A stretch of DNA of 64,000 nt, from assembly GCF_019904175.1 (NCBI RefSeq), contig NZ_CP061913.1, forward strand, positions 8,494,001-8,558,000. Direction: 5' to 3'. Below are positions 52,817 through 60,932 of this stretch, one piece after another (the stretch's first letter is position 1; each line of letters opens with the position of its first letter). A program made the translations under genes and the position numbers. Below the pieces are notes generated by a model. The model was given only the letters and a program-made list of their open reading frames with translations, made no database searches and had not been told where the DNA came from. Origin of the DNA: Dactylosporangium vinaceum. GTDB taxonomy: Bacteria; Actinomycetota; Actinomycetes; Mycobacteriales; Micromonosporaceae.

Positions 52817-55069
52817 ATGCGGGGCAGGCTCGGAATGGTCGCGGCGACCGTTGCCGTTGTGGTCGGTGGGGTCGGCGCCGTGGCTCGGGCCGCGCCCGGG
52901 GAGGGGACCGTGTACGGCGATGCCGGGGCGGTGTACTCCGGGTACGTCGTGCAGCTCAAGGATGCCCCCGGGGCCCTGGACGCGGCCGCCGCGGCGGACC
53001 TGGTGTCCGCGCGGGCCGCGGATCTGGCGCAGCGGTTCGGGGGGACGGTGCGCGAGCAGTACAGCAGCGCGCTGTCCGGGTTCGCGATCGGCGGGATCAA
53101 CGAGACGCAGGCCCGGCAGCTCGCGGCGGCGCCCGAGGTGGAGCGGGTCGAGCGCAACGTGCTGATCCGGCGGGCGGCGCGACCGCCGGTCACCGCCACC
53201 GGCACGCAGAGCGGGCCGTCGTGGGGGCTCGACCGGATCGACCACCACGAGCGCAGCATCGACGGCGCGTTCGACTATCCGAACACGGCGCCGGGGGTCA
53301 CCGCGTACATCGTCGACGGCGGGATCCGGATCAGCCACAACGACTTCGCCGGGCGGGCCGCCTACGGGCGCAACTTCGTCGACCGGGTCACGAACCCGAT
53401 AAACGACCCGGCCAACGCGAACAACAGCAACGACCCGGCCAACGCCAACGACTGCGACGGGTACGGCACCCACGTGGCCGGCACGGTCGGCGGGACCACC
53501 TACGGCGTGGCCAAACAGATCGCCCTCGTCGCGGTCCGGGTGCTCGACTGCCTCAGCGCCGGGTTCATCTCCGAGATGGTCGGCGGCATCGACTGGGTCA
53601 CCGCGCACGCCCAGCATCCGGCCGTGGCCGTGTTCGACGTGTGGACCGCCCGGACCATCCTCATCGACGCCGCCGTCCAGCGCTCGATCGGCTCCGGGGT
53701 GACCTGGGTGGCGCCGGCCGGGGACTGGTACGAGGGCGGGTACAACGCCTGCTACTACTCGCCGGCGGGCGGGGCCGACACGATCGTCGTCGGGGCGTCG
53801 AGCTACTACGACAGCCCGGCCTACTACTCCAACTACGGCGGCTGCCTCGACATGTGGGCGCCCGGTGACAGCATCCCGGGCGACGGCATCGCCTCGGACG
53901 TGGACCAGACGACGATGAGCGGCTCGTCGATGGCGGCGGCGTACGCGACCGGGGCGGCGGCGCTCATCCTGCAGGCGCACCAGAACTACACGCCGACGCA
54001 GATACGCAACGCGCTCGTGCAGAGCTCGACGGTCGGCGCCCTGGACATGAAGGCGATCCCGGCCTACGCGTCGGCGGCGAGCCAGAACCGGCTGCTGTAC
54101 GTCCGCCAGGCCGAACCGTCGCGCCCGGTCGGCAAGACCCAGACCCTGTTCAACCCCAAGTACGGCACCACCGAGGTCTACGCCCGCTCCGACAACGCCG
54201 ACCACCTGATGTACGCGTACTGGTCCCGCGACTGGTCGGCCTGGATGGACCTGGGCGGGCCGATCGTCGGGGACCCGGCGGTGCTGTACAACCCGAACTA
54301 CGGCACCACCGAGGTCTACGCCCGGCTGTCGAACAACCATCTCGGGTACCGCTACTTCCTCGGCGGCTGGTCCTCGTGGATCGACCTCGGCGGCAGCCTC
54401 GCGGGCAACCCGTCAGTCATCTTCAACCCGCACTCGGGCACGACGGAGGTGTACGTCCGCACGGCCGCGAACTCCCTCGCCTATGTCTACTACGCCGGCG
54501 GCTGGTCGGGCTGGACCGACCTCGGCGGGAGCCTGACCGGCGACCCGGGCGTCCTGTACAACCCGAAGTTCGGGACCACGGAGGCCTACGCGGTCACCGG
54601 CGGCGGGCTGGCGTACCAGTACTACCTCGGCGGCTGGTCGGGCTGGACCGGGCTCGGCGGCACGGTCCAGGGCACGCCGGCGGTGCTGTACAACCCGCGC
54701 TACGGCACGACCGAGGTCTACCTGCGCACCGCCGCGGACCAGCTCGCGTACGTGTACTACCTGGGCGGCTGGTCGGCGTGGACGCCGCTCGGCGGCGCGC
54801 TGGACCAGGACCCGGGCGTCATCTACAACCGCGCCTCCGGCACGACCGAGGTGTACGTCCACACGCCCGCCAACACCCTGCAGTACGTGTACTACCTGGG
54901 CGGCTGGTCGGGCTGGAACGACCTCGGCGGCACCACGGCGGGCAGCCCGGCGGTGCTGTACAACCCGCGCTTCGGCACCACTGAGGCGTACACGCTGGCC
55001 CAGGACGGGCACGCCTACTACAAGTACTACGCCGGCGGCTGGTCCGACTACATCGACATCACCGCCTGA
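52817..55069 (+). CDS. Subtilase-like (S8) protein with altered active site and seven-repeat beta-propeller
   Basis: 750 aa. Signal peptide, I9-like propeptide (~20-115), then an S8 domain. The triad is formally present: Asp167 (YIVDGGI), His219 (YGTHVAG), Ser371 in SGSSMAAAYATG. However, the oxyanion-hole Asn is Asp303 (APAGDWYEGG instead of AAGN) and the substrate strand normally SLGG reads FDVWTAR. It may be a weak or dead protease. From ~440 to the end are seven ~46-residue repeats with YNPxYGTTEVYxR...YYLGGWSxWxDLGG, expected to close a seven-bladed propeller for binding sugar or protein. ATG at 52817 is favoured, with ggggtg upstream; GTG 52808 and ATG 52811 are alternatives. Confidence 0.87.
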   Translation: MRGRLGMVAATVAVVVGGVGAVARAAPGEGTVYGDAGAVYSGYVVQLKDAPGALDAAAAADLVSARAADLAQRFGGTVREQYSSALSGFAIGGINETQARQLAAAPEVERVERNVLIRRAARPPVTATGTQSGPSWGLDRIDHHERSIDGAFDYPNTAPGVTAYIVDGGIRISHNDFAGRAAYGRNFVDRVTNPINDPANANNSNDPANANDCDGYGTHVAGTVGGTTYGVAKQIALVAVRVLDCLSAGFISEMVGGIDWVTAHAQHPAVAVFDVWTARTILIDAAVQRSIGSGVTWVAPAGDWYEGGYNACYYSPAGGADTIVVGASSYYDSPAYYSNYGGCLDMWAPGDSIPGDGIASDVDQTTMSGSSMAAAYATGAAALILQAHQNYTPTQIRNALVQSSTVGALDMKAIPAYASAASQNRLLYVRQAEPSRPVGKTQTLFNPKYGTTEVYARSDNADHLMYAYWSRDWSAWMDLGGPIVGDPAVLYNPNYGTTEVYARLSNNHLGYRYFLGGWSSWIDLGGSLAGNPSVIFNPHSGTTEVYVRTAANSLAYVYYAGGWSGWTDLGGSLTGDPGVLYNPKFGTTEAYAVTGGGLAYQYYLGGWSGWTGLGGTVQGTPAVLYNPRYGTTEVYLRTAADQLAYVYYLGGWSAWTPLGGALDQDPGVIYNRASGTTEVYVHTPANTLQYVYYLGGWSGWNDLGGTTAGSPAVLYNPRFGTTEAYTLAQDGHAYYKYYAGGWSDYIDITA
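54140..55066 (+). repeat. Seven ~135-140-bp coding repeats (beta-propeller blades)
   Basis: Each unit encodes about 46 residues: hydrophobic-YNP-(K/R/N)-(Y/F)-GTTE-(V/A)-Y, a variable loop, then YxYxxGGWSxWxxLGG and a G-x-P turn. The copies have diverged at the DNA level but keep length, except the last which ends at the stop. They form the C-terminal half of the subtilase-like protein. Confidence 0.85.
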
Positions 55070-55076
55070 CCCGGCG

Positions 55077-55207
55077 TCACGGCAGCGGATCGAGGCGGTA
55101 GCCCCGGCCGTGCACTGTCTCGATGACCGCCGCCGCGCCCAGCTTCGCGCGCAGGTTGGAGATGTGCACGTCGAGGGTCCGGGAGCGGCCGGTCCGCGGC
55201 CCGGTGT
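55077..55207 (-). pseudogene. C-terminal remnant of an OmpR/PhoB-type response regulator
   Basis: Minus-strand frame reads RTLDVHISNLRAKLG then AAAVIETVHGRGYRLDPLP and stop at 55077-55079. This is the recognition helix and wing of an OmpR-family winged helix. Receiver and linker are missing; upstream of it the sequence belongs to the glycosyltransferase gene. It is a genuine gene fragment, showing rearrangement at this boundary. Confidence 0.8.
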
Positions 55208-56503
55208 CTACCGGACCGAGAGCACCGTGCGTCCGCCGGAGGCCGCGGTCGCCACCTTGAAGTGGGAGCCCAGCAGCTCGGCCACGTAGCCGAGGTCGGC
55301 GACGAACGGCAGCGGCAGCAGCGTGGCCGGGTCCGGGCCGCCGTCGGTCGCGACGAGGTCGATCCGGTCGGCCTTCATCAACCCCTTGGTGACGAAGAGG
55401 TTCAGGTCCTCCGGCATCATGAAGCGCCACAGGTCGATGTTGACGATCCGCTCGAACTGGCCGGTCTTGAAGTGCTGCAGCATCAGGCCCAGCAGGTGCC
55501 AGTTGGTCGGCGACGGCTCGGCGGCGTGGTCGAACGTGTGCGAGCCCTCCCCCAGGGCCAGCCCGGCCACCCCGAACCCGATGGCCAGCGTGCGCGTCGA
55601 CGCCAGGTCCTCGTCGCCCGCCGGGCGGCCCAGGCCGAGGCGGCGGCAGGCGGCGATCGCGTCGCCGTACAGGCGCACGCGGCCCAGGATCTCGCCGAGC
55701 GTGCCGGGGCTGTGCATCGCCTCGAAGTCCCAGCGGCGGTGCTTGCGGGTCACGTAGCCGATGTTGTCCAGGGTGGCCAGCAGCGCGCGGGTCGGGCGGT
55801 AGTGCGGCAGGTGGTACGCGACAGCGTCGTCGCTGAGCGCGAACACCTCCGGCGCGCCGCCGTGGTGGTGGAACACCCGGTAGAACAGTTCGGTGTCCTC
55901 CAGGCCCCAGCGGACCATCGCCTCGTCGAAGCCCCCGACCGCGGCGAACGTGGCCCGGTCCATCGACACGTTGTGGCTGAAGCCGAGCAGCCACGGCGCC
56001 CGCTGGAAGTCGGCCCGGTGCTGCGGCAGGACCACGTTCACGTCCCGGGGATCGCCGCGGTATCCGTCGAGCATCGCGGCCGTCAGCGGCTCGCCGCGAC
56101 GCAGGGCGTCGACCCCGGCCCAGTCGATGTCGAAGCGCCGGCCCAGCAGCACGCCCGGGCGGCCCCCGCGTCCGGCGTGGAAGCCGGCGTGCAGGCCGAG
56201 CAGGTCCGGGTGCGCCACGGTGTCGGAGTCCAGGAAGACCAGGACGTCCGCGCGCGCCGCGGCCGCGCCGGCGTTGCGGTTCGCGGACCGGCCCCGGTTC
56301 TGCTCGGCCCGCACGCACGCGATGGTGAGGCGGTCGGCGTACTTGTCGGCCACCGGGGCGAGCGGGGCCGGCGAGCCGTCATCGCACACGATCACCTCGA
56401 ACTCCCCGGCCGGCAGCGTCTGCCGGGTGAGCGACCCGAGCGTGACGTCCAGCTGCGAGGCGTTGTCGTAGGCGGGAATGATCACGCTCAGGCGGACCGT
56501 CAT
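55208..56503 (-). CDS. Family 2 glycosyltransferase
   Basis: 431 aa. N-terminal GT-A domain: LSVIIPAYDNASQLDVTLGSLTRQ, CDDGSPAPLAPV, NRGRSANRNAGAAAARADVLVFLDSDTVAHPD with the D-x-D metal site, and FAAVGGFDEAMVRWGLEDTELFYRV, the acceptor loop with the ED motif. The C-terminal ~170 residues are extra. ATG at 56501-56503 follows aaaggaacggtgag. It lies 5 bp after the GT1 gene, the same operon. It probably adds a sugar to a lipid or peptide scaffold made by the downstream cluster. Confidence 0.9.
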   Translation of the reverse strand: MTVRLSVIIPAYDNASQLDVTLGSLTRQTLPAGEFEVIVCDDGSPAPLAPVADKYADRLTIACVRAEQNRGRSANRNAGAAAARADVLVFLDSDTVAHPDLLGLHAGFHAGRGGRPGVLLGRRFDIDWAGVDALRRGEPLTAAMLDGYRGDPRDVNVVLPQHRADFQRAPWLLGFSHNVSMDRATFAAVGGFDEAMVRWGLEDTELFYRVFHHHGGAPEVFALSDDAVAYHLPHYRPTRALLATLDNIGYVTRKHRRWDFEAMHSPGTLGEILGRVRLYGDAIAACRRLGLGRPAGDEDLASTRTLAIGFGVAGLALGEGSHTFDHAAEPSPTNWHLLGLMLQHFKTGQFERIVNIDLWRFMMPEDLNLFVTKGLMKADRIDLVATDGGPDPATLLPLPFVADLGYVAELLGSHFKVATAASGGRTVLSVR

Positions 56504-56508
56504 CGGGC

Positions 56509-57651
56509 TCACCGTTCCTTTCGGGCCAGGGTTTCGAGGTGCGCGACGGCGGCCTCGGCACCGCCGGCGGCCGGGAACGAGTCGCCGATCGTGCGCGCGC
56601 CCGCGCGGTAGGCGGGGTCGTCGAGCACTGTGGTGACGGCCCTGCGGAGCTCGTCGGCGCTCAGGCCGATGAACGGCACCCGGATGCCGGCGCCGGCCGC
56701 GGCGACCAGGTCGGCCACGGCGGGCTGGTCGTAGCGGATCGGGGCGACGACGAGCGGTACGCCGTTGGCGAGGGCCTCGCCGACGATGCCCATGCCGCCG
56801 TGGCTGACCACGGCCTGCAGGTGCGGCATCATCCGCAGCGTCGGGACCCGCCCGGCGACCAGGATGTGCGCGGGCGGGTCGGGCACCGCGCCGGCCGGGG
56901 CGATGAGCACCGCCTGCAGCCGGTCGCCGAGGTCCGCCAGAGCGCGCACGGCGGTGCCGAAGAACTCCCGGTCGACGCCCTCCGCGAGGGTGCCGACGGT
57001 GATGAGCACGTGCCGGCGGCCGGGGTCGAACCACTCCCAGTCGAAGCCGTCGTAGGCCGGGCCGCGGCCGAACGCGGGGCCGACGAGCACGCAGGAGTCC
57101 GGCAGCGGCGTGGGACCCAGCAGGGCGGCGGTGGTGAAGGCCAGGACCAGGTGCGGCGAGAAGAGGACCTCGGCGACAGTCCCCGGCGGCAGGCCGGCCT
57201 TCTCGCGGAGCCGGTCGAGGTGGGGCCGGGCCAGGTCGTCGGCGCCGGGCCCGCGGGTCAGTTCGAGCGCGCTCGGGGCGAGGGTGGCCCAGGGCAGGCC
57301 GTGGCGCAGCGCCACGAGGGCGCCCGCGAACGCGTGCTGGTCGGCGAGCAGGACGTCGGGGCGGTACGCCGCCACCGCCCGCTCGACCGCCGGCAGCGTG
57401 AAGCGCGCCATCGGTACCAAATAGGACTCCCACACGAACCGCAGCGCCTCGGGCCCGTGGCCGTCCTGCTCGGGGTAGTAGCGCGAGCCCGTCGGATGGA
57501 TCTGCGCGTCCGGACCGACGAGCGGCCGCAGGTAGGACTCCGGGCCGCACCAGGCGACGTCGTGCCCGGCCCGCTGCAGTGCCGCGGCCACCGCGAGCGG
57601 GGCGTTGATGTGCCCGGCCAGTGGGAGTACCACCAAAAGGAATCGACTCAT
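56509..57651 (-). CDS. GT1-family (UGT/MGT) glycosyltransferase
   Basis: 380 aa, GT-B fold. N-terminal acceptor domain LLVVLPLAGHINAPLAVAAALQRAGHDV; C-terminal donor domain with ILVAGRVPTLRMMPHLQAVVSHGGMGIVGEALANGVPLVVAPIRYDQP, the macrolide/glycolipid glycosyltransferase signature (His-Gly-Gly then P-x-x-x-D-Q). Acceptors are typically aglycones or lipids. Its ATG is 35 bp from the divergent acyl carrier protein start, so the two share a promoter region. Confidence 0.92.
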   Translation of the reverse strand: MSRFLLVVLPLAGHINAPLAVAAALQRAGHDVAWCGPESYLRPLVGPDAQIHPTGSRYYPEQDGHGPEALRFVWESYLVPMARFTLPAVERAVAAYRPDVLLADQHAFAGALVALRHGLPWATLAPSALELTRGPGADDLARPHLDRLREKAGLPPGTVAEVLFSPHLVLAFTTAALLGPTPLPDSCVLVGPAFGRGPAYDGFDWEWFDPGRRHVLITVGTLAEGVDREFFGTAVRALADLGDRLQAVLIAPAGAVPDPPAHILVAGRVPTLRMMPHLQAVVSHGGMGIVGEALANGVPLVVAPIRYDQPAVADLVAAAGAGIRVPFIGLSADELRRAVTTVLDDPAYRAGARTIGDSFPAAGGAEAAVAHLETLARKER

Positions 57652-57686
57652 TTGACATCCATGTGCGGCGCTGTTGTCATGTCGGC

Positions 57687-57944
57687 ATGGTGGAGCTCAG
57701 GCAGCAGGTGGTCTCGTCGATGTCGGATCTGCTCGTGCGGATGCTGCGCCTCGACCGGCCGGTCACCGAGGCGTCGCAGCTGGAGGAGGAGCTGGGGATG
57801 AGCTCCTCGCAGGGGGTGCAGCTGATCCTCGACCTGGAGCGCGACCTGTCCATCATGATCGACGTCGAGGACCTCGAGCAGGAGGAGCTGGCCACCGTGG
57901 GCGAGCTCGCCGACTACATCACCGCTCACGCGACGCCCCAGTAG
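57687..57944 (+). CDS. Acyl carrier protein with SSS in place of the DSL motif
   Basis: 85 aa, four-helix ACP/PCP. The conserved LG-x-DS-L start of helix 2 reads LGMSSSQGVQLILDLERDL: Ser40 is the expected phosphopantetheine site, but the Asp is Ser39 and the Leu is Ser41. The acidic helix 3 (DVEDLEQEELATVGELADYI) is normal. ATG at 57687. Its stop lies 26 bp inside the convergent KAS-like gene. It would carry the acyl or amino-acyl intermediate for the cluster. The changed motif could weaken recognition by standard phosphopantetheinyl transferases. Confidence 0.85.
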   Translation: MVELRQQVVSSMSDLLVRMLRLDRPVTEASQLEEELGMSSSQGVQLILDLERDLSIMIDVEDLEQEELATVGELADYITAHATPQ

Positions 57945-58590
57945 CGAAGGTCGCGGTGCACCGGTAGCGTAGCGCCGGGTCGTAGCGCTCGATCGTCGCC
58001 GGCAGCTCCCACCAGCCGGCGGTGAGGGGCCGGCCGTCCGGATCGCCGGCGGCGTCGGTGTGCACCCGGATCTCGCCGACCCGGACCGGGCCGGGCTGCG
58101 CGCTGCACACCAGCGCGACGCCGGCGTTGCGCGCGGTCACCGGGGCCGGATAGTGCACTGTGGACTGTTCGAGGATCAGCAGCAGGGCCCGCCGGCAGGT
58201 GCCCGAGCCGATGTAGGAGCGGATCAGCCGCAGGGCGGTGAACGGCGCGGCGACGCCCTGGTCGCAGACCGCGAACGAGCGCGGGTTGCCGGGACAGACG
58301 TGACTCAGGTAGGTCGCCGCCGCCCGGCCCGGCCGCACGTCGGGCACGTCGAACGCCAGGACCAGCAGGTCGACGGGCTCGTCCGGGCCGACGGCGGCAC
58401 CGATCAGCGCGGCCCCCATCTCCCCGTACGACTGCCCGGCCCCGGTGGCCAGCAGGTCCTCGTCGAGCGGCAGCCCGTGGGGGCGCACCATGTCGGCCAG
58501 GTATGTCCCGATGGCCGCCCGATGGTGCGGCGCCCGCAGAAACTCGCAGTCGTCGTCGAAGGTGCGCCGCTCGACCCGGTTGATGTACAC
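57919..58590 (-). CDS. Half-length KAS/thiolase-fold protein
   Basis: 223 aa. It resembles the N-terminal half of a ketosynthase III: DLLVLAFDVPDVRPGRAAATYLSHVC, FAVCDQGVAAPFTALRLIRSYI (Cys in the nucleophile position) and ALLLILEQSTVHY. The His and Asn/His residues that belong to the C-terminal half are missing. It lies 8 bp after the full-length KAS III-like gene, so the two could form a hetero-complex. It may have a non-catalytic or chain-length role. Confidence 0.72.
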   Translation of the reverse strand: MYINRVERRTFDDDCEFLRAPHHRAAIGTYLADMVRPHGLPLDEDLLATGAGQSYGEMGAALIGAAVGPDEPVDLLVLAFDVPDVRPGRAAATYLSHVCPGNPRSFAVCDQGVAAPFTALRLIRSYIGSGTCRRALLLILEQSTVHYPAPVTARNAGVALVCSAQPGPVRVGEIRVHTDAAGDPDGRPLTAGWWELPATIERYDPALRYRCTATFATGASRER

Positions 58591-58598
58591 GGCGGCCC

Positions 58599-59525
58599 CT
58601 AGTGCTCCAGGACCATCGCGGAGAACGTCGCGCCGAGCCCGGCCCCGGCGGCGGCGACGAGATACCGCTCCCCCGGGCGTAACCGGCCCCGCTCGCGCGC
58701 GGTCGCGTAGTTGACGAACATGTCGGCGCAGAACATGTGCCCGGTGGTGAGCACGTTGTCGATGAGCACCTGCTCCGGTGGTACCTCCAGCGCCTTGGCC
58801 ACCCGCCGCCAGGACCCGAGGTTCACGTTGTGGGGCAGGATCACGCTGAGCTCGCCGAGCTCGACGCCCGCATCGTCGAGCGCAGCCTCGATCGCCGCAG
58901 CCATGGAGGGCGTGTAGCCGCGCTGGAACAGCGGTGCCACGTCCTCCGGCTCGCCGTCGAAGTCGCCGCGCTCCAGGCTGGCGTAGGCGAGCAGCCGGTC
59001 GCGCGGGCCGTCGAGGCTTATCAGGCAGGCGGCCGAGCCCTCGGAGAAGATGGAGGTGCCGTCCAGCATCCGCGAGTCGCGGGTGAACGCCTTCTCCCCG
59101 GCCAGGACGAGCGCGAGGGCGTCCGGCTCACCGCACTCCGCGAGCAGCCGGCCCGCGAGGTCGACGGCGAGCAGCCCCGTCGCGCACGACTGCTGGGTCA
59201 CGGTGAACGCCTCCGCGTGCCGCAGTCCACGCTCGGCGCAGAGCTGGTGCAGCGGGTTGACCGGATACGGCACCACGACCGGGAACGCGCGGGCGTGCAG
59301 CACGAACCGCACCCGGTGCTCGTTGCCGCGCAGGGCCTCCAGCCGGTCCACTGCCGCACGGAGCAGGTCCAGCAGCGAGCCGTCGTCGCGCCGCACCGCG
59401 GTGAGCTTGTGGAACCGCTCGAACATCGCGACCTGGATCGGCGACAGGCTCAGCTCGTCGGCGAGGTCGGCCACCCGGACCTGCCGGGGCGGCAGGTATG
59501 TGGCGACCGCCTCGATCGCGGTCAC
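58599..59525 (-). CDS. KAS III-like condensing enzyme/acyltransferase
   Basis: 308 aa. Thiolase fold of FabH type. Cys114 in TVTQQSCATGLLAVDLA, His232 in VILPHNVNLGSW, and at the third position His263 in LTTGHMFCADMFVNY where FabH has Asn (GNT). That Cys-His-His set is unusual and suggests an acyl-transfer or modified condensing reaction. C-terminal GERYLVAAAGAGLGATFSAMVLEH is typical. GTG at 59525 overlaps the condensation-type gene stop by 4 bp (GTGA). It should work with the ACP encoded 1 kb away. Confidence 0.85.
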   Translation of the reverse strand: MTAIEAVATYLPPRQVRVADLADELSLSPIQVAMFERFHKLTAVRRDDGSLLDLLRAAVDRLEALRGNEHRVRFVLHARAFPVVVPYPVNPLHQLCAERGLRHAEAFTVTQQSCATGLLAVDLAGRLLAECGEPDALALVLAGEKAFTRDSRMLDGTSIFSEGSAACLISLDGPRDRLLAYASLERGDFDGEPEDVAPLFQRGYTPSMAAAIEAALDDAGVELGELSVILPHNVNLGSWRRVAKALEVPPEQVLIDNVLTTGHMFCADMFVNYATARERGRLRPGERYLVAAAGAGLGATFSAMVLEH

Positions 59526-60796
59526 CGCGCCACCGCCGCGTCCACGGCGACCGCCTCCATCTCGCGGAGCACCGCCTCCAGGTCGGCCGGGGCGAGGTAC
59601 CGGGTGTCGGTCCACGCGCTGAGCTCGATCACGCCGGCGGCGTCCTCGGCGTTGACGAACAGGCGCTCGGTGGGCCTGTCGGTCCGCCGCCGCCAGGTGA
59701 AGGTGGTCGTGGCGAGCGCCCCCTTGACGTCGGCCGCGGACGGGGCGTCACCCGTCGTGCGGTCCATCCGCCGGTCGTTGAAGAAGCAGCCGAGGTCGAG
59801 CTCCTCGCCGCGCTCCCGCGCGACCCGGGCGATCAGCTCGGCGCGGGCCCGCGGGTCGTAGTAGGCGTGCTTGTAGACGCTCATGCCCCGGCGCTTGCTG
59901 CGGACGAGCGCACCGTCCAGGGTCTCGCCCTCGACGTCGAGCACCCACAGGCCCGTCTGGTTGACGGGGGCGAACACGTCGGCCAGGTGTGTGTGGAACC
60001 GGTTGCCCACCACGAGCTGCAGCACGACCGGGCCGGCGCCGGTCACCCGGTTGAGGGCCACCGCGAACACGGCCAGCAGCGGCGCGCTCGCCCCGGCCGC
60101 GCCCGGCGCGACGACCTGCAGCGCCAGGTACAGGGCCCGCGACCGGAACACGGCCTCCCAGTAGCGCGGGGTGCGCGCATCGGACGACGGCGCGAACCGG
60201 CGGGCCGGGATCGCCCGCAGCTGCTTCTCCCAGTAGGCCATCGAGGCCGCGCTCAGCCGCCGGGCCTCCTCGCCGCGCTCCCACTCGGCGAGCTCGACGG
60301 GCCGCATCCCCTCGCCCCGGACCGTGCGGGCGAGCGCGTCGAGGGCCAGGTGGCAGTACACGCTCACGAGCAGGACCGGCACGCCTCGCTGGAGCACGAG
60401 CGCCGTGGCGACCGGCCAGTCCTCGGCGTGGTCGTGGCCGCGTTCGCTGAAGCCGTCCCGGATTTCGGCCGCCACGGCCGACGGGTCACGACCGGCGGCC
60501 TCGAAGACCTCGAGCACCGTCTCGCCCTCCGCCGCCACGACCTGGCGGGGTTCGCCATCCGCCCCAACCGCCAAACGGGTGCGCATCGAGTCAAACCGCT
60601 GCATCCTGTCCCGCAGACCGGCGACCACGGACTCGATCGTGGTGAAAGGTTCAAGCGGCTCCACGAACGAGATGGGCAGCCAGGAGCGCTGCTGCACCAT
60701 CGCGGTCCAGATCTCGCGCTGCCCCCACGTCAGCTCCGCCGCACCCGAGGTCAACGCGTGGAACGGCACGACGATCCGGCGTAACGCGCTGTCCAA
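59522..60796 (-). CDS. Stand-alone condensation-domain-type acyltransferase
   Basis: 424 aa, chloramphenicol-acetyltransferase-like fold of NRPS condensation/PapA proteins. Opening TWGQREIWTAMVQQR and the central motif VYCHLALDALA at 148-154, in which the usual HHxxxDG is CHxxxDA: the catalytic second His149 and Asp153 are kept, the first His is Cys. Later blocks GNRFHTHLADVFAPVNQTGLWVLD fit the second half. TTG at 60796 has GAGGAG 7 bp upstream and is preferred to TTG at 60859. It would join an acyl-ACP to an amine or alcohol. Confidence 0.82.
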   Translation of the reverse strand: MDSALRRIVVPFHALTSGAAELTWGQREIWTAMVQQRSWLPISFVEPLEPFTTIESVVAGLRDRMQRFDSMRTRLAVGADGEPRQVVAAEGETVLEVFEAAGRDPSAVAAEIRDGFSERGHDHAEDWPVATALVLQRGVPVLLVSVYCHLALDALARTVRGEGMRPVELAEWERGEEARRLSAASMAYWEKQLRAIPARRFAPSSDARTPRYWEAVFRSRALYLALQVVAPGAAGASAPLLAVFAVALNRVTGAGPVVLQLVVGNRFHTHLADVFAPVNQTGLWVLDVEGETLDGALVRSKRRGMSVYKHAYYDPRARAELIARVARERGEELDLGCFFNDRRMDRTTGDAPSAADVKGALATTTFTWRRRTDRPTERLFVNAEDAAGVIELSAWTDTRYLAPADLEAVLREMEAVAVDAAVAR

Positions 60797-60932
60797 GGCC
60801 CGTCTCCTCGCAGACGTCGGTGCCGCCGAAGTATGACCGCCGTCCGGGGAATACTTCAATATTTACATTCACGGAAGCCCGGTGGTATCAAGTAGCGCGC
60901 ACTCTGCCCGACGTCGGCCGCGAACGAGGGAG

